Shown: positions 1-10,401, counted from the stretch's first letter. The stretch is DNA of 64,000 nucleotides from Paralithodes platypus (GCA_032716605.1 CM064572.1:43698508-43762507), one strand, 5' to 3'. The notes: a model not told the origin generated them from the letters alone. Program-made: numbers and translations.

Positions 1-1669
1 TCTAAACTATACTTCGAAATGATATACTTTTACCGGGCCTACTCTGTCTACTCCAGAGACAAAGGCATATTATACATAATAATTGACCTTTCAATTAATA
101 TATCCTCTTAACCATATATAATACATTTACTCATATGACAAGGGCGTAGTTACAATTTTACCTCAATTGCCCTTCTAAATACTCTTTGATTATATAATAT
201 CCTTGTTACTTCATACAATACATTTCTTCTAAATGACCAGGGCGTTGTTACAAGTTACCTCGATTGCCTTATCTACTGTAAGGCAATCCTATTACAAACA
301 ATTTATATTCACATATATCACCTGGTCAATAATAATTCTTAACCTAATGTAAGCAGCAACTCAATAACTCTACATGGACAAGGTTCGCCGCTTTTATTCC
401 TTTACATAGATTCTTATGATTACAATATTATCCTGGACTTAACACCCGTAACGCTTAACACAGACCGAATATTCCTTTAACTATGATAACAGATAATGTT
501 TCCTTTATAACCAAAGATTTCGCTGATCATACGGACTAGTGTCCTTCCTACCTATTTCTCAAACTAAAGCTAGTCTAATGGCAATTATTATTTATTCCCC
601 GGAACCTTATAGTTGCGTGTCTATCCTCAAGAATTATTCCCTTTTACTTTACTATTAATATCTCTGTGCTGTCCTAGCAGATCCTATACTAGCTATAACT
701 AATCGGCATGGAGCCTTCTCTAACAAGAATAACTATATCCCTCTTAACACATCATAATTTTATTTATCAACAAAAGTCTAGTATCTTTTCTCTTTAGTTT
801 GTCCTATAAGAACACATCAATTATTATGGAACCACTGGGTTAGTCATGCATTTTCTCTCTTTCTTTAAGTCTGGTTAGGGCCCAATATGGGTCCTTTAAA
901 AAAATATATTTATGGTATACTGCTAGGTGTGTACTGAAACAATTTCACCACCTCAGAGCTGGCCAATAGTTCTTCTGGAAATTCTCGCTCCCGTCTACTA
1001 TCTGTCGTCCCTCTTGAATCGCTTGGCTGTAAGTATGTAAGCCAGCGAGGTGACGATAGGCGGCCGGATACTGAAGGTGTATCCGCCTATTAGGTGAGAG
1101 CGATGCTAGGCCTGAGGTGGTCTTTATTGGAACATTTGGCGAGGGCTGGGTGGCTGGAATAAGTGGTTCCGAGTTCCCTTTGGTGCCCAAGCGAGAGAGA
1201 GGAAGTGGGTTGCAAGAAGCACACCCAGTGGGTTCCGAGAGGTGAATGACCGCTGCAGCCTCCCCCACCCCCTTAATATAGTCTCGCCTCCCGCTCTCCG
1301 GCGCTGTGATTTCCTGAGCCGGCCGCTCGGCCACCCGCGCATCTCAAATTCTCTCTCGCCCCGCCTCCACTCTTTTCTCTTCATAATATGTTCCTGGAAG
1401 CTGGTTGCAAATGTCTTTTAGTGGCTTACAGGAGTATAGGGGTGGCACTGATATATAAGACCCATTGCAACCAGAGGAATTGGCCGGTGAAGAGAGCGAG
1501 AGCGAGTTTAAAGGTGTGGCGGTACACGTAGCCGTGCGCTCCGAAAATGGAGGCGTCGGCCGGGAAGCCGTGGCATGTTTATGATGTGAGCTTGAAGTGT
1601 CAAACTCAGCTGATGAAGAGAGAAGGTAAAAGGAGGCGCGGATTGGTGGATGGCCTTTTTACTTTATCA
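1..1669 (-). repeat. 3' LTR of the Gypsy element (truncated by window edge)
   Basis: Direct repeat of 7008-8696. On the minus strand the LTR starts TG at 1669-1668, next to a short purine run inside the element. Small indels separate it from the other LTR, for example a 12-base insert in the right copy near 7930 and another near 8574. Short open frames such as 1124-1384 have counterparts in the other LTR and are not genes. Confidence 0.9.
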
Positions 1670-1678
1670 CTCCCTGCG
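1670..1678 (-). other. possible polypurine tract of the Gypsy element
   Basis: On the minus strand the bases just before the 3' LTR read GCAGGGAG and then the LTR starts with TG. The position is right for a plus-strand primer, but the run is short and interrupted by a pyrimidine, so the call rests mostly on position. Confidence 0.4.
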
Positions 1679-1782
1679 AATATAAGGCGAGCTCCTGATT
1701 GCCGTAATACCGTTCCTCTGAAATCCCGGCCATCACTCTGCTAATCCACCAGTCCACTATGCTCACAAATGCATCTGTGTAA

Positions 1783-2825
1783 CTAGAGTGCTGGATTTTG
1801 ATTTCCAACTGCAGTTTTAGCCAATAGGACTTGCCCGGGTTGACTGAGGAGTTGCTTGAATGCTCTGGTTGTATTTACTCTCTGTCCTTTCTCACCGACC
1901 AGGGCTATTAGTCGGCGGAGCCGGTACTGAGGGTCAGAGGGGAGAGGCATGGTGCCTTTCAACTGGCAGGCGTGCGCCTCGGGGATCCTATTTATACTCT
2001 CGTCCGGGTACCTGATTGGTGGACGGCTAATTCTACCACTGCGGGTGATGGTTTCTACGGGGCCCATGGGCTTAGATGCTTTGGCTGGACTTTTACCCAG
2101 GAAGTTAGTCATGCAATTTTTCTTTGATTCATTGAATTTAATTGAGGGAGAGCCGAGTGAGTTTTTATCTTCAAGAAATACGTCTTTCTCTTTTCCCTCG
2201 GTTCGGAAACACTCTTCCTCACTACTTAGAGTCTTGTTGAAATCTCTCGGGAGATCTGAAACTTCGCTGTCGGTGACCGTAGACTTTTCATCATCGGCAT
2301 GTTCACATAATCTCTTTCCCCACTTGTCGTAGTCTCTTCGTCTCCCCCACTCCCTTCTTGCCCGAACTCAGGGAAACTCTGGTTTGGCTTGCGACTAACA
2401 GACCACCAGAACGGAGAGTCCTCAGTATAATTCCTTCTCAGATTAGGACCTTCAGCATTAGGTCGAGCCGAGGAAGTACTAGGATCACCAGCCCCAAATC
2501 CTATCTCCTCCTCACTTTCTTCCTCACTACTCCACTTGCTCAGGTCTGGCGGTAAAATACCTTCGTACCGTTTGGTATGACGGATATGGGTAGTCGACAC
2601 AATACCTCCATGATGCAACTACAACACCTGATATGGCCCGTTTACCTCCACAACCTTGAAGGGACCCTCGTATTTCTCTTCCAGCTTACCAGCTCGGGTG
2701 GGATCATGTCTCTTCACCAGAATATATTCCCCCCGGTAATATGGATTATTTAGAGTAAGTTTCTTGGGCTGTTGCTGTGTAATACGGTCATGGACTTGCT
2801 GCCATCGCTCCCATTGTTCCCTCAA
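1783..2825 (-). pseudogene. Pol C-terminal part: integrase C-terminal domain and tail
   Basis: Three minus-strand open segments (2619-2825, 2226-2618, 1783-2112) form the end of Pol. The first carries the Gypsy integrase C-terminal signature, a basic strand followed by KYEGPFKVVEVNGPYQVL, which is chromodomain/GPY-F-like. The second continues about 130 residues with an acidic, low-complexity stretch. The last contains TRSGRISRPPIRY, a motif common near the C-terminus of retrotransposon polyproteins. The segments are in different frames or split by stops, so they are remnants. Open sequence upstream to about 3000 also reads as integrase (a GYSPYEIIFG-type motif), although no single start serves it. 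Confidence 0.8.
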
Positions 2826-3178
2826 ATATTGTTCTGGTTGGGAATATTTGGTGGAATGAATGGGATAGGGTAGTAATCGTTCTTGAGGCAGTTTCGGCGT
2901 GGTTCCAAAAATAATTTCATAGGGAGAATACCCAGTAGTTCTACTAACAGTGGTGTTTATCCCCCATATAATCTCTGGCAGAAGTTCCGGCCAACCTCGG
3001 ACTACTTCTTACCCTTGTGAGCTCAGACTAGCCCGTACACAATTCGCTAACACCCTATGGTTTCTTCCACATACCGCATTCCCCTGGGGATAATACGGGG
3101 AGGTGTGTTGGATCTGGTAGCCCAAGGTATCACCCAAGTGTTGCCAGATTTCGTTATTAAATTATTTTCCCCTATCAC

Positions 3179-3514
3179 TCAAAATGCATCCAGGGGTGCC
3201 ATATACAAAAATGACTTCTCCAAGATGACCCTTGCCACAGTTTCAGCTTTCTTGTCCTGAATGGCACAAACAACCATATATTTGGAAAAGACGTCGACAC
3301 AGGTTAGAATGTACCTTTTGTTCGTCTGTCTGGGTAGAGGTCCCATAATGTCCACAGATAACTTTTCCCACGGTTTACCGGCCGTAATGTGTCCGGGCGA
3401 CTGCTTAGGTCCCCGCCCATCTTTGTCCCTTTGACATCCCAAACAATTTTGGATAACTTCTTTAACAATTTTGTCGGCTCTCGAGGTCCAGTATCTTTCG
3501 TTAAATTGCTTCAA
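3179..3514 (-). pseudogene. integrase zinc-binding and catalytic core, fragment
   Basis: The segment has the CxxC half of the HHCC zinc finger (NCLGCQRDK) and the first catalytic aspartate region (KLSVDIMGPLP). This matches integrase, which joins element cDNA into host DNA in the nucleus. The HxxxH half lies just upstream in another frame around 3540, which shows a frameshift. The second catalytic aspartate region (LSDRG in another frame near 3160) is followed at once by stops. The DDE triad is therefore not present in one frame. Confidence 0.82.
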
Positions 3515-4407
3515 AACTCAAGACTGACCCAAATGAGCCCCCTTCCCTCTTGTCCGTGGAGAATTTGGATCATGTGTTTAGCCTCCAGATAATCTAATAC
3601 TACCAGGTCTTTAGAATCCCTCCAGGCTCCCTCAGAAAATTTTACTTTGTCGCCATACATAGGATCATTCTGTTCCTTGTTAGGTTGAGTGTGTTGGACG
3701 GGTGCTACCGTTAGTCGAGATAGGCCATCGGTATTAGTGTGTAATTTACCTGGTCTATGTCTAACTTCAAAGGGGTATTCCTCCAGGATCCCCTTCCACC
3801 TAACAAACAATCGGTCTTCCGTTTTCATCTTCCGGAGCCATTGCAAACTATGGTGATCCACGATAACTTCGAAATGATCCCCGGCTAAATATGGACGGAA
3901 ATATTGTACAGCCCACACTAGAGCTAGGAATTCCTTTTTAGTAACGCTGTAATTCTTCTAGCCCTTATTCAGCGTCCGGCTAGCGCACGCTACTATGCCT
4001 TCTTTTCCGTCCACTTTCTGGGCCAATACGGCCCCGAGCCCTTCATCGGAAGCATCGGTGTATAGTTGAAACGGCTTGGTAAAATCCGGATGACAAACTA
4101 TGGGGTTAGAAGTAAAAACAATTTTCAGTTGATCAAAAGCTATCTGACAATCCTGATCCCAGTCAAACCTCCTCCCCTTTTCCAGTCTCTTAGTCATGGG
4201 GCGAGCAATTTTTGAGAAGTTGGGTATGAACCTCAGATAATAGGATGCCATTCCCAGAAATGCTCGGATCTCTTTGACAGAGGAAGGGGGTGACATTTCT
4301 GCAATACATTTTACTTTATGGAGGTCTAGTTGGATACCTTTCTTTGAAACTACATGCTCTAGGTATGCCACCTCGCAGGCCCCTAATTGGCATTTGGAAG
4401 GCTTCAA
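3511..4407 (-). pseudogene. RT connection and RNase H domain, two open pieces
   Basis: The piece at 3958-4407 starts in the RT thumb/connection (FLGMASYYLRFIPNFS) and enters RNase H with LYTDASDEGLGAVLAQ, which holds its first catalytic aspartate. The piece at 3511-3918 continues with FEVIVDHHSLQWL and the linker towards integrase (VRHRPGKLHTNTDGLSR). RNase H removes the RNA template during cDNA synthesis. A stop near 3958 separates the pieces in what should be one frame. Order and spacing match Gypsy pol. Confidence 0.86.
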
Positions 4408-4431
4408 TTTAAGTCCCGCCCCCCTGATTCT

Positions 4432-5134
4432 CTATAATACTTCTTGTAGTCGATTGATATGTTCCTCCCAACTAGTTGAACAAATTATAATATCATCCAA
4501 GTAAGCTAAGCAGGTTCTCCAGATTAATCCCCGCATTATTTCGTCCATGACACTAGTGAAACTGGCTGGTCCATTAGAAACTCCGAAGGGCAAGACCGTG
4601 AATTGATAGAGTTTGCCTTCGCTCGTGGCAAATGCGTTTTTCTCCTGGTCGTCTGCCCTAACCGGTACTTGCCAGTATCCACTTTGTAGGTCTAGGGTAG
4701 AAAACCATGTTGACCAATTTAGTAATTCTAGTGAGTCATCAATACGAGGTAGGGGTTGCGCATCTTTGATGGTGACATAATTTAATTTTCTATAATCTAC
4801 ACAGAACCGAGTGGACCCATTTTTTTTTTTACCAGGACCACTGGAGATGACCACGGACTGTAGGAGTCTACTACTATTCCTTGCTTGATCATCTCCTCTA
4901 CTTGTTCCTTTTCCTTCTGTCTCATAATGGGATTTTGTCGCCTATAAGGTTGTCTAATAGGGGGCCCTTAAGTATGTATCTCGTGGGTGTGTCGGGTTCG
5001 GGCCGATCCGTGGTCCCCTTCATTTTGAGCAAACACATCTCGGTAACTCCAGAGCAATTCATGTAATGTAGTGGCTTGATCTGGCGTTTATTGTTTCGGG
5101 ATCTCAGGTAAGTTAACTGGTCCGTTAGTTCCAA
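4432..5134 (-). pseudogene. Gypsy reverse transcriptase, broken
   Basis: The segment at 4432-4854 has FCVDYRKLN, LPFGVSNGPASF and the catalytic box YLDDIIICS, all typical of Ty3/Gypsy RT. The N-terminal fingers lie at 4922-5134 and onward in another frame (DTPTRYILKGPLLDN). The break is next to a T run at 4820-4830, so slippage there is a likely cause of the frameshift. The YLDD box is intact. The two parts are not one reading frame, so this copy cannot make full RT without recoding. Confidence 0.88.
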
Positions 5135-5260
5135 CAGTGGTGGGTTGCGCGGGTGTAACTTGTCCTAACAGTTTCCCTTTTTGATAACTAATCGTGTCAT
5201 CGCCAAAGTTAGCCAGAGCTAATTTCCTCTGATCGGTAGTAATAAAGGTGAGAGATATTC

Positions 5261-5758
5261 TCACTTGATTTTGTGCATCAGGTTCAAAAATTCTGGCAGT
5301 CTTCCTTGAGATTTAGGAATTTCTATCATTCTCCAAGATCTAGGGGGAATAGAGAGTGTCCCTGTGGTAGCTACTATTTGAGGTCGTAGGGTGGTCGTCA
5401 TGTCTTTCGGCCCGCACTGTATAGTTACTCCCAACTGACTCATGAGATCTATTCCCAGATATCCATCGACTCCGCTATTAGACTTTCCTGATAGAACACA
5501 AAAATCTGTGGTGAATTTAATTCCTTTCCATTGTACCACCACCGTATTAGTTCTCCCTAGAATCGTCAGTGGTTGACCCTCGGCTCCTGACAACTGAATA
5601 CCAGTTTGATTTAAGGGGCCAATCTCTTTCTGACTATTCCTCACAAAATTCTCTAAAAGACAAGTTCTGTTTGCCCCTGTATCAATTAACATGTTTGCGG
5701 CTTTCCCATTTATTACTATAGTTTCACAAGGCGTTTGTCTTTCTAACATGTTGACCAC
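5261..5758 (-). CDS. retroviral-type aspartic protease and start of pol
   Basis: 165 codons containing MLIDTGANRTCL, the D-T-G active-site motif of retropepsin-like proteases, then a flap and GVDGYLGIDLMSQLG, which resembles the second conserved region. In the element it would cut Gag and Pol into mature parts. It follows gag in the +1 frame relative to gag, and that frame stays open well upstream of the gag stop. The protein may therefore be made as a Gag-Pro fusion by frameshifting; the first ATG at 5758 may not be the true start. The frame ends at 5261, before RT. Confidence 0.82.
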   Translation of the reverse strand: MVNMLERQTPCETIVINGKAANMLIDTGANRTCLLENFVRNSQKEIGPLNQTGIQLSGAEGQPLTILGRTNTVVVQWKGIKFTTDFCVLSGKSNSGVDGYLGIDLMSQLGVTIQCGPKDMTTTLRPQIVATTGTLSIPPRSWRMIEIPKSQGRLPEFLNLMHKIK

Positions 5759-5783
5759 ACTATACCGTCTTTCTATGCGAGGT

Positions 5784-6563
5784 TTAACGGAAAAATTTCT
5801 TCCCCTTCCGGCATCGTGGGTTTGGCTGGGTTCCTGTCTCCCTATATTCTACTGGAAGCATTCCTCCCTGGTTTGGATCGGTTCCCCTTGGTAGGGGTCG
5901 ATCGTTTGGAAGTGCGGGCCTGGAGTTAAATCTAGGGGTTGGGGTCTGGGGACGGTTGGAACAGTTCCTAGTTAGGTGTCCGGTTTGTTTGCATATAAAG
6001 CATCGGATCATTGTTCTCGGATACTCTTTGTTTGGGTTCTCCTCCTCCCCTTTCTTTTTCTCCTCTTTTAACTCTCGGGCTTCCATTATTTTTTTGATTA
6101 CCTCCATGAGTCCCTTAGTGGTAGTCACTTCATGGATAATGCAGTGCCTTCTAACTTCCACAGGACATGCTTGGATCATAATCTCTCTAATCTCTGTTTC
6201 CTGGCTCTCTTGGTCCATATGTTGATATGCATGTTTGACGTTTTTCGCGATTTCCCTCCTCAGGGCTCTCACATTTTGGCCGTCTAGTTTCAGACTCTTA
6301 AGTTTGTCTCTGGCCTTCCTGGTGGAGGTTTCTCGGCCAAATTCTTCAATTAGGGCACTCCTAACTTCTACCCATGACAGTAGTCCCTCTAGACGTACTC
6401 TTCCATCATTCAGGGCCTTGCCTAAGTGTGCTTTTCCATAGGCGATCTTTTTTCCATTTTCTCCTACGTCAAGTAGCGTGAACTGACATTCTAATTGTTC
6501 GATCCATTGCTCGATATCTTCTTTCTCCTCTTCCCATAATCTGAATGGTAATACGGCCATCAT
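5784..6563 (-). CDS. Gag-like capsid/nucleocapsid protein
   Basis: 259 codons, uninterrupted. The N-terminal two thirds are helical and charged, like Gypsy capsid proteins (PFRLWEEEKEDIEQWIEQLE near residue 6). A lysine/glutamate-rich linker follows, then one CCHC zinc knuckle, CFICKQTGHLTRNC, at about residues 188-201, and a basic proline-rich tail. It would package element RNA into particles. The start ATG at 6563 lies about 45 bases from the primer-binding site, as expected for the first ORF. This is the best preserved gene of the element. Confidence 0.85.
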   Translation of the reverse strand: MMAVLPFRLWEEEKEDIEQWIEQLECQFTLLDVGENGKKIAYGKAHLGKALNDGRVRLEGLLSWVEVRSALIEEFGRETSTRKARDKLKSLKLDGQNVRALRREIAKNVKHAYQHMDQESQETEIREIMIQACPVEVRRHCIIHEVTTTKGLMEVIKKIMEARELKEEKKKGEEENPNKEYPRTMIRCFICKQTGHLTRNCSNRPQTPTPRFNSRPALPNDRPLPRGTDPNQGGMLPVEYRETGTQPNPRCRKGKKFFR

Positions 6564-6607
6564 TGTTCTGTAAGATAATTATACTCAATCTTAATGATTT
6601 GTCGAAT

Positions 6608-6624
6608 CCCACTGCTTGCCACCA
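6608..6624 (-). other. primer-binding-site-like sequence
   Basis: Four bases inside the right LTR end the minus strand reads TGGTGGCAAGCAGTGGG. A TGG start just inside the 5' LTR is the hallmark of a site complementary to a tRNA 3' end. I cannot assign the tRNA. Confidence 0.6.
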
Positions 6625-6627
6625 AAA

Positions 6628-8696
6628 TGTAGTACTTATTTTCTTATCTCGAATATACTACTAGAGTGGGGGATAAATCGACAGTCATTTAGAAGTTCGT
6701 ATACTATATTTAACAAACTTGCTACTACACTAATAACTGTTTCTCTGTTCGGGCCGAGATGAGTTCAAGACACGGATTGAATATTACGTCGACCCAACAT
6801 AGGTTGTACTTTGGAACCCGAGAACTCCCGTTACTCCCTATTTTGATTTCCGATATTCAGGTATTGACTTAAGTCGGCTTCGATCCAAAGGCACGTTATT
6901 AGTTTCTAAAATAATATGTTTTTTACCGAGCCCTGCTGTGTCTACTCCAGAGACCAGGGCATTAATGAATAATACCTTTATTCACTTAACTAAACAAGAG
7001 TTATATTTCTAAACTAAACTTCGAAATGATATACTTTTACCGGGCCTACTATGTCTACTCCAGAGACAAAGGCATATTATACATAATAATTGACCTTTCA
7101 ATTAATATATCCTCTTAACCATATATAATACATTTACTCATATAACAAGGGCGTAGTTACAATTTTACCTCAATTGCCCTTCTAAATACTCTTTGATTAT
7201 ATAATATCCTTGTTACTTCATACAATACATTTCTTCTAAATGACCAGGGCGTTGTTACAAGTTACCTCGATTGCCTTATCTACTGTAAGGCAATCCTATT
7301 ACAAACAATTTATATTCACATATATTACCTGGTCAATAATAATTCTTAACCTAATGTAAGCAGCACCTCAATAACTCTACATGGACAAGGTTCGCCGCTT
7401 TTATCCCTTTGCTTAGATTCTTATGATTACAATATTATCCTGGACTTAACACCCGTAACGCTTAACACAGACCGAATATTCCTTTAATTATGATAATAGA
7501 TAATGTTTCCTTTATATCCAAAGATTTCGCTGATCATACGGATTAGTGTCCTTCCTACCTATTTCTCAAACTAAAGCTAGTCTAATGGCAACTATTATTT
7601 ATTCCCCGGAACCTTATAGTTGCGTGTCTATCCTCAAGATTTTTTTCCCTTTTACTTTACTATTAATATCTATGTGCTGTCCTAGCAGATCCTATACTAG
7701 CTATAAGTAATCGGCATGTAGCCTTCTCTAACAAGAATAACTATTTCCCACATCATCATTTTATTCATCAACAAAAGTCTAGTATCTTTTCTCTTTAGTT
7801 TGTCCTATAAGAACACATCAATAATTATGGAACCACTGGGTTAGTCATGTATTTTCTTTCTTTCTTTAAGTCTGGTTCGGGCCCAATATGGGTCCTTTAA
7901 AAATATATATTTATGGTATACTGCTAGCCTAAGTGCTAGGTGTGTACTGGAACAATTTCACCACCTCAGAGCTGGCCAATAGCTCTTCTGGAAATTCTCG
8001 CTCCCGTCTACTATCTGTCGTCCCTCTTGAATCGCTTGGCTGTAAGTATGCAAGCCAGCGAGGTGACGACAGGCGGCCGGATACTGAAGGTGTATCTGCC
8101 TAGTAGGTGAGAGCGATGCTAGGCCTGAGGTTGGTCTTTACTGGAACATTTGGCGAGGGCTGGGTGGCTGGAATAAGTGGTTCTGAGTTCCCTTCGGTGC
8201 CCAAGCGAGAGAGAGGAAGTGGGTTGCAAGAAGCACACCCAGTGGGTTCCGAGAGGTGAATGACCGCTGCAGCCTCCCCCACTCCCTTAATATAGTCACG
8301 CCTCCCGCTCTCCGGTGCTGGGATTGTTTGAGCCGGCCGCTCGGCCACTCGCGCGTCTTGATTTCTCTCTCGCCTCGCCTCCACACTTTTCTCTTCATAA
8401 TATGTTCCTGGAAGCTGGTTGCAAATGTCTTTTAGTAGCTTACGGGAGTATACTGTAGGGCTGGCACTGATATATTAGACCCATTGCAACCAGAGGAAAT
8501 GGCCGGTGAAGAGAGCGAGAGTGATTTTAAGGTGTGGCGGTACACGTAGCCGTGCGCTCCGAAAATGGAGGCTTCTGATTGGTCGGCCGGGAAGGCGTGG
8601 CATGTTTATGACGTGAGCCCGAAGTGTCAAACTCAGCTGATGAAGAGAGAAGGTAAAAGGGGGTGCGCTGATTGGTGGATGGCCTTTTTACTTTAT
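6628..8696 (-). repeat. 5' LTR of the Gypsy element
   Basis: About 2.07 kb, complete in the window. On the plus strand it starts TGTAGTACTT (the CA end on the minus strand). The other end should read CA at 8697-8698, by comparison with 1668-1669, but here it runs into a TA-rich tract. The terminal dinucleotide and flanking duplication are therefore lost or mutated. Small open frames at 8100-8398 mirror those in the other LTR and are not genes. Confidence 0.88.
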
Positions 8697-8751
8697 ATAT
8701 ATTTATATATATTAAGTATATATCACAAATACACGTGAGCCACTAAATGTG

Positions 8752-8856
8752 TTAATCTCTCAGTGGGGTTCGAACCGCCGACCGTCGTGGTGGAGTTGGT
8801 TAAAGCGTCGGCTATCGTCCTGATGGTTGGCGGTTCGAACCCCACTGAGAGATTAA
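8752..8856 (+). repeat. tRNA-like element with perfect 28-bp inverted arms
   Basis: The plus strand has an A-box match (TGGTGGAGTTG, 8788-8798) and a B-box match (GGTTCGAACCC, 8832-8842), the internal pol III promoter of tRNA genes and tRNA-derived SINEs. The 3' part at 8829-8856 is repeated as its exact reverse complement at 8752-8779, so the unit can form a hairpin. TA repeats flank both sides. A related single copy lies at 25516-25587 on the minus strand. I see no clean cloverleaf, so this is a SINE-like or tRNA-pseudogene repeat and not a functional tRNA. Confidence 0.75.
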
Positions 8857-8944
8857 AACATATATATATATATGTATACATATATATATATATTTATATA
8901 TGTTATTTCTAGTATATATCCTGAACATCCCCCTTCGAGATTAT
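8857..8944. repeat. TA-rich microsatellite
   Basis: Alternating TA/TG sequence between the tRNA-like palindrome and the first TTAA element. A similar TA tract lies at 8697-8720 on the other side of the palindrome. Confidence 0.8.
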
Positions 8945-9180
8945 TGGTAAATTTTTCGGTAGAAAAATGTCCCGGCCAAAGGCCACTTACTCTTGAATTA
9001 CATGCTCGCTATCGCTCGGCAAGAAAAAATGTATTCACCGAAATTACTAATTTGTCGAAGAAATGCGGCCAAAGGTCTTAAAATCGACAAACTAATGGGA
9101 TAAACGGCTTACATTCTCAAAATTACATGGACTAAGCATGAGGGAGAAGGGGGTCCAGAAAAAAAGCAACTACCTCCCCC
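8945..9180 (-). mobile_element. TTAA MITE family 1, copy 1 (one end missing)
   Basis: Shares the interior landmarks GTCCCGGCC, CTCGCTATCGCTCG and ATGAGGGAGAAGGGGGTCC with copies at 10804, 17567, 18282 and 56658. It ends CCTCCCCC followed by TTAA at 9181-9184. The opposite terminus is replaced by TA-rich sequence. It has no coding capacity. Family-1 termini are GGGGA/TCCCC next to TTAA, so it is probably a non-autonomous piggyBac-type element. Confidence 0.75.
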
Positions 9181-9184
9181 TTAA

Positions 9185-9664
9185 CCCTTGTCTATCGGGG
9201 CCCGACTTAAGTCCGTATCGAAAAATTTGGACTATGTGGCGGGGCCCGACTTAAGTCCGAGTGCAATTTTGGCGCAATATTGGCTCTGAGAGAGAGTCGA
9301 GTGACGGGAGGAGCATGGGTTACCTCATGACCGCTCGCCACGGCCGCCGTGGACCAACTGAGATGTACTCCACTTACATCCACCCTCACTCCCTCGCTAC
9401 ATACGTAATTATATAAAGAAATTACCGTATTTTAGCGATTTTGCCCTTCGGTTGCACGATCGTTGCAAGACAACCAGTGATCGTAGAAGGATGGTTCGGG
9501 TGTCATTGGAAAGCTCAATTTATGCCCTTTCAGGGATACATACTTGTATTACGCTCTGGGTCTTGTTTATGCATGAAAAAGAGCACGGATACAACCCCTT
9601 TTATGGTAAAAAAAAAACGCTGAGCGGCATAGTGAAATATATTCCACCACCCGCTCGTTGAGCG
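9185..9664 (+). mobile_element. TTAA MITE family 2, copy 1 (480 bp)
   Basis: Bounded by TTAA at 9181-9184 and 9665-9668. Family-2 copies lie at 16888-17367, 50090-50568 and 57015-57493, all 479 or 480 bp. Near its left end a CCCGACTTAAGTCCG motif occurs twice, about 50 bp apart, which looks like a subterminal binding-site repeat. Later landmarks are GAAAGCTC, GCCCTTTCAGG and CTGGGTCTT. It is non-coding. Confidence 0.85.
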
Positions 9665-9672
9665 TTAATTAA

Positions 9673-10247
9673 CCCCTTGAGGATCATGATGCGTTTTGAC
9701 AGTTTGTTTTTTCTATGTGCATGATGAAGACAACAGGTAAAGCTGCCTGTAACAAGTGTCTCCCCTAAAGTTTAAAGAGTGACAGAGTCCAACTAAGGGC
9801 GATTGGTGGTCATGTTCAAAATTTGATTAGATTGACATACATAATTCGAAAATGGATAGTAATCATGGTCGTGTACTCAACCTTTAATTGTGTTGGTGTT
9901 GTAATGGTTTAGGTGCTTATGTTCTGCGTGTGTTGTCCCTAGTTCGAATCCCAGGAAGATCATATGCCTTCATTTAATTTATTCAAGTACATTGGGTTTG
10001 TATTGGAGGATTAATGTTAAGAACGGGCTGTTACTTAATTTGGTGTATTGGAAATAAGTGTGGTGTGCTTGTTTAGTGTAATAAAATAGTAATCCTTAGA
10101 CGATTTTATGCAAATTAGGAGGGGTATATGGGAGGGTGAGAGTTAATGGAGATGAATTTTACCCCACTGAGGTCCTTCCTAAGCTAGATATACTCTTCTA
10201 ATGATAGCCATAACAAACTGCTTAAATGCATCATAATCCTCAATGGG
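9673..10247 (+). mobile_element. TTAA MITE family 3, long copy with tRNA-like insert
   Basis: Bounded by TTAA at 9669-9672 and 10248-10251. The termini are imperfect inverted repeats: CCCCTTGAGGATCATGATGC on the left and its near-complement before 10247. The right half resembles the 207-210 bp copies at 11329-11538 and 17935-18141. The extra length includes a tRNA-like block with A-box TGGTTTAGGTG (9905-9915) and B-box AGTTCGAATCC (9941-9951), possibly a SINE inside the MITE. Confidence 0.72.
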
Positions 10248-10401
10248 TTAATTCACAGTTTATAAGGAAATTGACGTTATTAAACTTATGCAAAAGCCAA
10301 TCCAGGGGTAGATTACTGTCTTCCTCGCGTTCGTTTTGTTTTCTTCTAAATGTATGTATGTATGAATATTAATGTCGTCAAATGGTTACAAGAGGTCTGT
10401 T

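Larger units (their letters stand above)
1..8696 (-). mobile_element. Ty3/Gypsy LTR retrotransposon, partial at left edge
   Basis: Sequence at 1-1669 repeats at 7008-8696 in the same orientation with scattered differences, so these are the two LTRs. The interior (1670-6627, about 5.0 kb) reads on the minus strand as gag with one CCHC knuckle, protease, reverse transcriptase, RNase H and integrase. This RT-RNaseH-IN order is that of Ty3/Gypsy elements. A primer-binding-site-like TGG stretch lies just inside the right LTR. About 380 bases of the 3' LTR lie before position 1, so the left target-site duplication cannot be seen. Pol carries several frameshifts and stops, so this copy is probably inactive; gag and protease remain open. 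Confidence 0.93.

Noticed and set aside
8100..8398. minus-strand frames in the right LTR
   Set aside because: The same frames exist in the left LTR (945-1384) and differ by substitutions without sign of protein constraint; they are LTR sequence.
8785..8856. functional tRNA gene
   Set aside because: A and B boxes are good, but I could not form an acceptor stem and anticodon arm, and the unit is repeated next to TA tracts like a SINE.
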